Shown one piece after another: positions 52,646-54,149 of a stretch of 54,149 bases of DNA. Location of the stretch: contig JAZOWC010000030.1 in NCBI GenBank assembly GCA_045658985.1, forward strand, positions 1 to 54,149. Reading direction: 5' to 3'. A model generated the notes under the pieces. That model was given only the letters and a program-made list of their open reading frames with translations. It had not been told where the DNA came from and did not search any database. Within the stretch, counting starts at the first letter, position 1; every line of letters starts with the position of its first letter. Both the position numbers and the translations under genes were made by a program. The DNA is from RGIG3513 sp045658985. Its GTDB lineage: Bacteria; Bacillota; Clostridia; Oscillospirales; Butyricicoccaceae.

Positions 52646-53608
52646 ATGGACGCATTGTTTATTATGCTTCGCAACGTTATACTCTTCGTGGCACTTGCCA
52701 TCCCCGGCTATCTGCTGGTCAAAACCGGTCAGCTCAAGCAGGAGCAGTCGGTATCTCTGTCCAAAATGATGATGTACATGGGTATGCCCTTTTTGATCTT
52801 CAGCAGCACCATCAGCAAAATGGTGTTCAACAAAGAGCTTTTGCTCTCCTTCGCCTTCGTTGCTGTTGTGGGCGTTATCTACACTCTCTTTATGTTCTTT
52901 GCCTCCAAGCCTCTGTCTGCTGTGGAAAAGGACGCCAAAAAGAACGGTATGATGCGCTTCTGTGAGGTCTTTGCAAACAACGGATTCTTGGGCATCCCTC
53001 TCGCCATGGCGGTTTTCGGCGCTGATTCGCCCGTTATGACCGTGCTTATCATCCTCAACATCCTGACCAACATCATGATGTACACTCTGGGCATCTACCT
53101 CGTTACCGGCGACAAGTCCAAGATGAGCCTCAAAAAAGGCCTGCTCAACCCCGCCCTTATCGCATTCGTGTTCGGTATCATCTTCAACCTGCTTGACGTC
53201 AAGAGCTTTATCCCCGAAGTTGCAACCTACGCCACCCATTTCAGCAATATCGTCACCCCCGTGTCTATGACCATTCTGGGTATGAAGATGGGCTCGGTCA
53301 ACCTCTCCGCTCTGTTTGCCAAGTGGAAGACCTATTTCGTCTCCCTGATCAGACTGGTAGTGTTCCCCGTCATTATCACCGCAGTGGTGTTCGTGCTCAA
53401 GCTGCTGTTCCCCGAGTCTTTCATCGACGGCAATATGGTTCTCGGCTTCTTTATCGCATTCAGTATGCCCACCGCAGGTCTGGCATCCACACTGGCTGAC
53501 GGCTTCGGCGGCGACACAGAAAACGCCGTTGCATTCACCCTCGGCACCACCATCCTGTCCATTCTCACCATCCCCGTACTCTACTGGCTGATCTGCATGG
53601 TCATCTGA
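52646..53608 (+). CDS. AEC (auxin efflux carrier) family transporter
   Basis: A 320-residue integral membrane protein with about ten helices in two inverted halves. Recognisable pieces are LAIPGYLLVKTGQLK (about 17-31), MMMYMGMPFLIFSSTIS (about 39-55, first-half hinge), FANNGFLGIPLAMAVFG (about 111-127, the family's Asn/Gly signature) and MPTAGLASTLADGFGGD (about 273-289) in the second half. AEC carriers of Firmicutes export or exchange small organic acids such as malate, but the substrate is open. AAAGGAG precedes the ATG. It has its own promoter and a strong terminator. Confidence 0.92.
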   Translation: MDALFIMLRNVILFVALAIPGYLLVKTGQLKQEQSVSLSKMMMYMGMPFLIFSSTISKMVFNKELLLSFAFVAVVGVIYTLFMFFASKPLSAVEKDAKKNGMMRFCEVFANNGFLGIPLAMAVFGADSPVMTVLIILNILTNIMMYTLGIYLVTGDKSKMSLKKGLLNPALIAFVFGIIFNLLDVKSFIPEVATYATHFSNIVTPVSMTILGMKMGSVNLSALFAKWKTYFVSLIRLVVFPVIITAVVFVLKLLFPESFIDGNMVLGFFIAFSMPTAGLASTLADGFGGDTENAVAFTLGTTILSILTIPVLYWLICMVI

Positions 53609-53626
53609 CATATTTATACAAAACCA

Positions 53627-53665
53627 AAAGCGCAAGGTTCACTTTTGAACCTTGCGCTTTTTTCA
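53627..53665 (+). terminator. Intrinsic terminator after AEC gene
   Basis: Perfect 15-base stem AAAAGCGCAAGGTTC / GAACCTTGCGCTTTT with loop ACTTTT, then TT. Confidence 0.85.
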
Positions 53666-53679
53666 TATCTTGGCGTTTT

Positions 53680-54149
53680 TTGGTTTTGCACACCTTCCGC
53701 CCATCTACTGCCTAACTCTCGGGTCGCCGTACACACGGTACTGTCTGCGCGTCAGTTACTTGTATAATACGCGAAATCCATCGATTTCCTCTCCCCACGA
53801 GACTTTGTCTCGCGGGGTCCCCGATTGATTAGATATTGCCGAAGTCAATTCGGCAATATCTTGCGCGGTACTCACCGCGCCTCGCTCACGCTCGGTCACC
53901 TGCGGTGACTGAGAGGGTATCCCCCGTAAAGCCTTCCACGTCCCAGCACAAAGGCTCCCCTTGTTGCAAGGGGAGCTGTTTTTGCATAAAGCAAAAACTG
54001 AGGGGATAAGCTCTCGTCTCCTCGTACTTGCCTCTCCCTTTGGGTAGCGAAGCGGCGACGCGGTGTTGAATGACACCCAAGCGCGGTGAGTACCGCGCAA
54101 GGTGTAGGGAGGGCTTTGCCCGACCGTAAACACAAATCTGACGGGGACC
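53680..54149. repeat. Gene-free intergenic repeat block at window end
   Basis: No gene in the last 470 bases. Hairpins include GATATTGCCGAA / TTCGGCAATATC (about 53831-53859), CTCCCCTTG / CAAGGGGAG (about 53956-53973) and CAAAAACTGAGGGG context. The 26-base core starting GAGAGGGTATCCCCCG (53911) matches 33721 with two differences, and GGTAGCGAAGCGGCG (54043) matches about 3790. The composition matches the other intergenic repeat blocks, and open frames across it have no recognisable content. Confidence 0.6.

Overview
The window reads as a chromosomal segment of a Gram-positive gut-type Firmicute, most likely class Clostridia (Oscillospirales/Ruminococcaceae-like). The support is indirect: the monoderm gene set (WhiA, RapZ, KhpB/Jag, Mini-RNase III, FtsEX with a LytM partner, DegV proteins), a clostridial thiolase-crotonase pair, strong GGAGG ribosome sites, sigma-A promoters with 16-18 base spacers, and families of hairpin-rich intergenic repeats typical of these genomes. 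No rRNA, phage, transposase or CRISPR array is visible.

Layout. 1-1703 (minus): thiolase and a partial crotonase (butyrate-type acyl-CoA metabolism), with an operator-like palindrome at the promoter. 1905-3616: secG, a SLOG-fold protein and an internally duplicated lipoprotein. 4109-7749 (minus): two halves of a heterodimeric ABC exporter with one degenerate ATP site. 7899-8984 (minus): a secreted protein of unknown role. 9184-11589: the classic rpmH-rnpA-yidD-yidC-khpB block. 11708-13543 (minus): a C39-like peptidase and a class I aminotransferase. 13685-15221: a Cys-rich metal-binding-type protein and a serine beta-lactamase-like hydrolase. 15427-21191: a very large transmembrane Ser/Thr kinase with BspA-type leucine-rich repeats outside the cell, followed by a protein of unknown family. 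21457-22244: tRNA-Arg(CCG) and tRNA-Leu(CAA) flanking a dense intergenic repeat block. 22312-30896 (minus): murB-rapZ-whiA-dnaE-pcrA. 31270-33651: a neutral-ceramidase-like protein plus a Gfo/Idh/MocA oxidoreductase. 33907-35481 (minus): DegV and hemolysin-III-type proteins. 35759-37903: a membrane-anchored XRE regulator, a small protein, Mini-RNase III and an RsuA-type pseudouridine synthase. 38024-43318: a PucR/CdaR-type regulator, then ftsE-ftsX, a 35-codon membrane ORF, a coiled-coil LytM protein and an S41 protease. 43400-45373: greA-lysS. 45484-46506: a lipoprotein gene interrupted by an in-frame TAG. 46589-46783: a PspC protein. 46945-51827: a five-gene amino-sugar operon (three Gfo/Idh/MocA proteins, a NagB-like and a NagA-like protein). 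51883-53608: an RluA-family enzyme and an AEC transporter. The window ends in another intergenic repeat block.

How the genes fit together. Most of the window is housekeeping: secretion (SecG, YidC), RNA maturation (RnpA, MrnC, RsuA), envelope growth and division (MurB, FtsEX with its LytM partner), replication/repair (DnaE, PcrA) and translation (LysS, tRNAs). The parts most worth following are (i) the kinase with a triplicated extracellular LRR module and its downstream partner, which resembles a bacterial analogue of receptor-like kinases; (ii) the amino-sugar operon with a NagB homologue lacking the usual phosphate-loop residues, two oxidoreductases with altered dinucleotide motifs, and a perfect 22-base palindrome at its promoter; (iii) the in-frame TAG within one predicted domain; and (iv) the repeat block between the two tRNAs, including a copy of the tRNA-Leu 3' end.

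Limits: all assignments come from reading motifs by eye. Promoters, operators and terminators are predicted from sequence pattern only. The taxonomic placement is inference.
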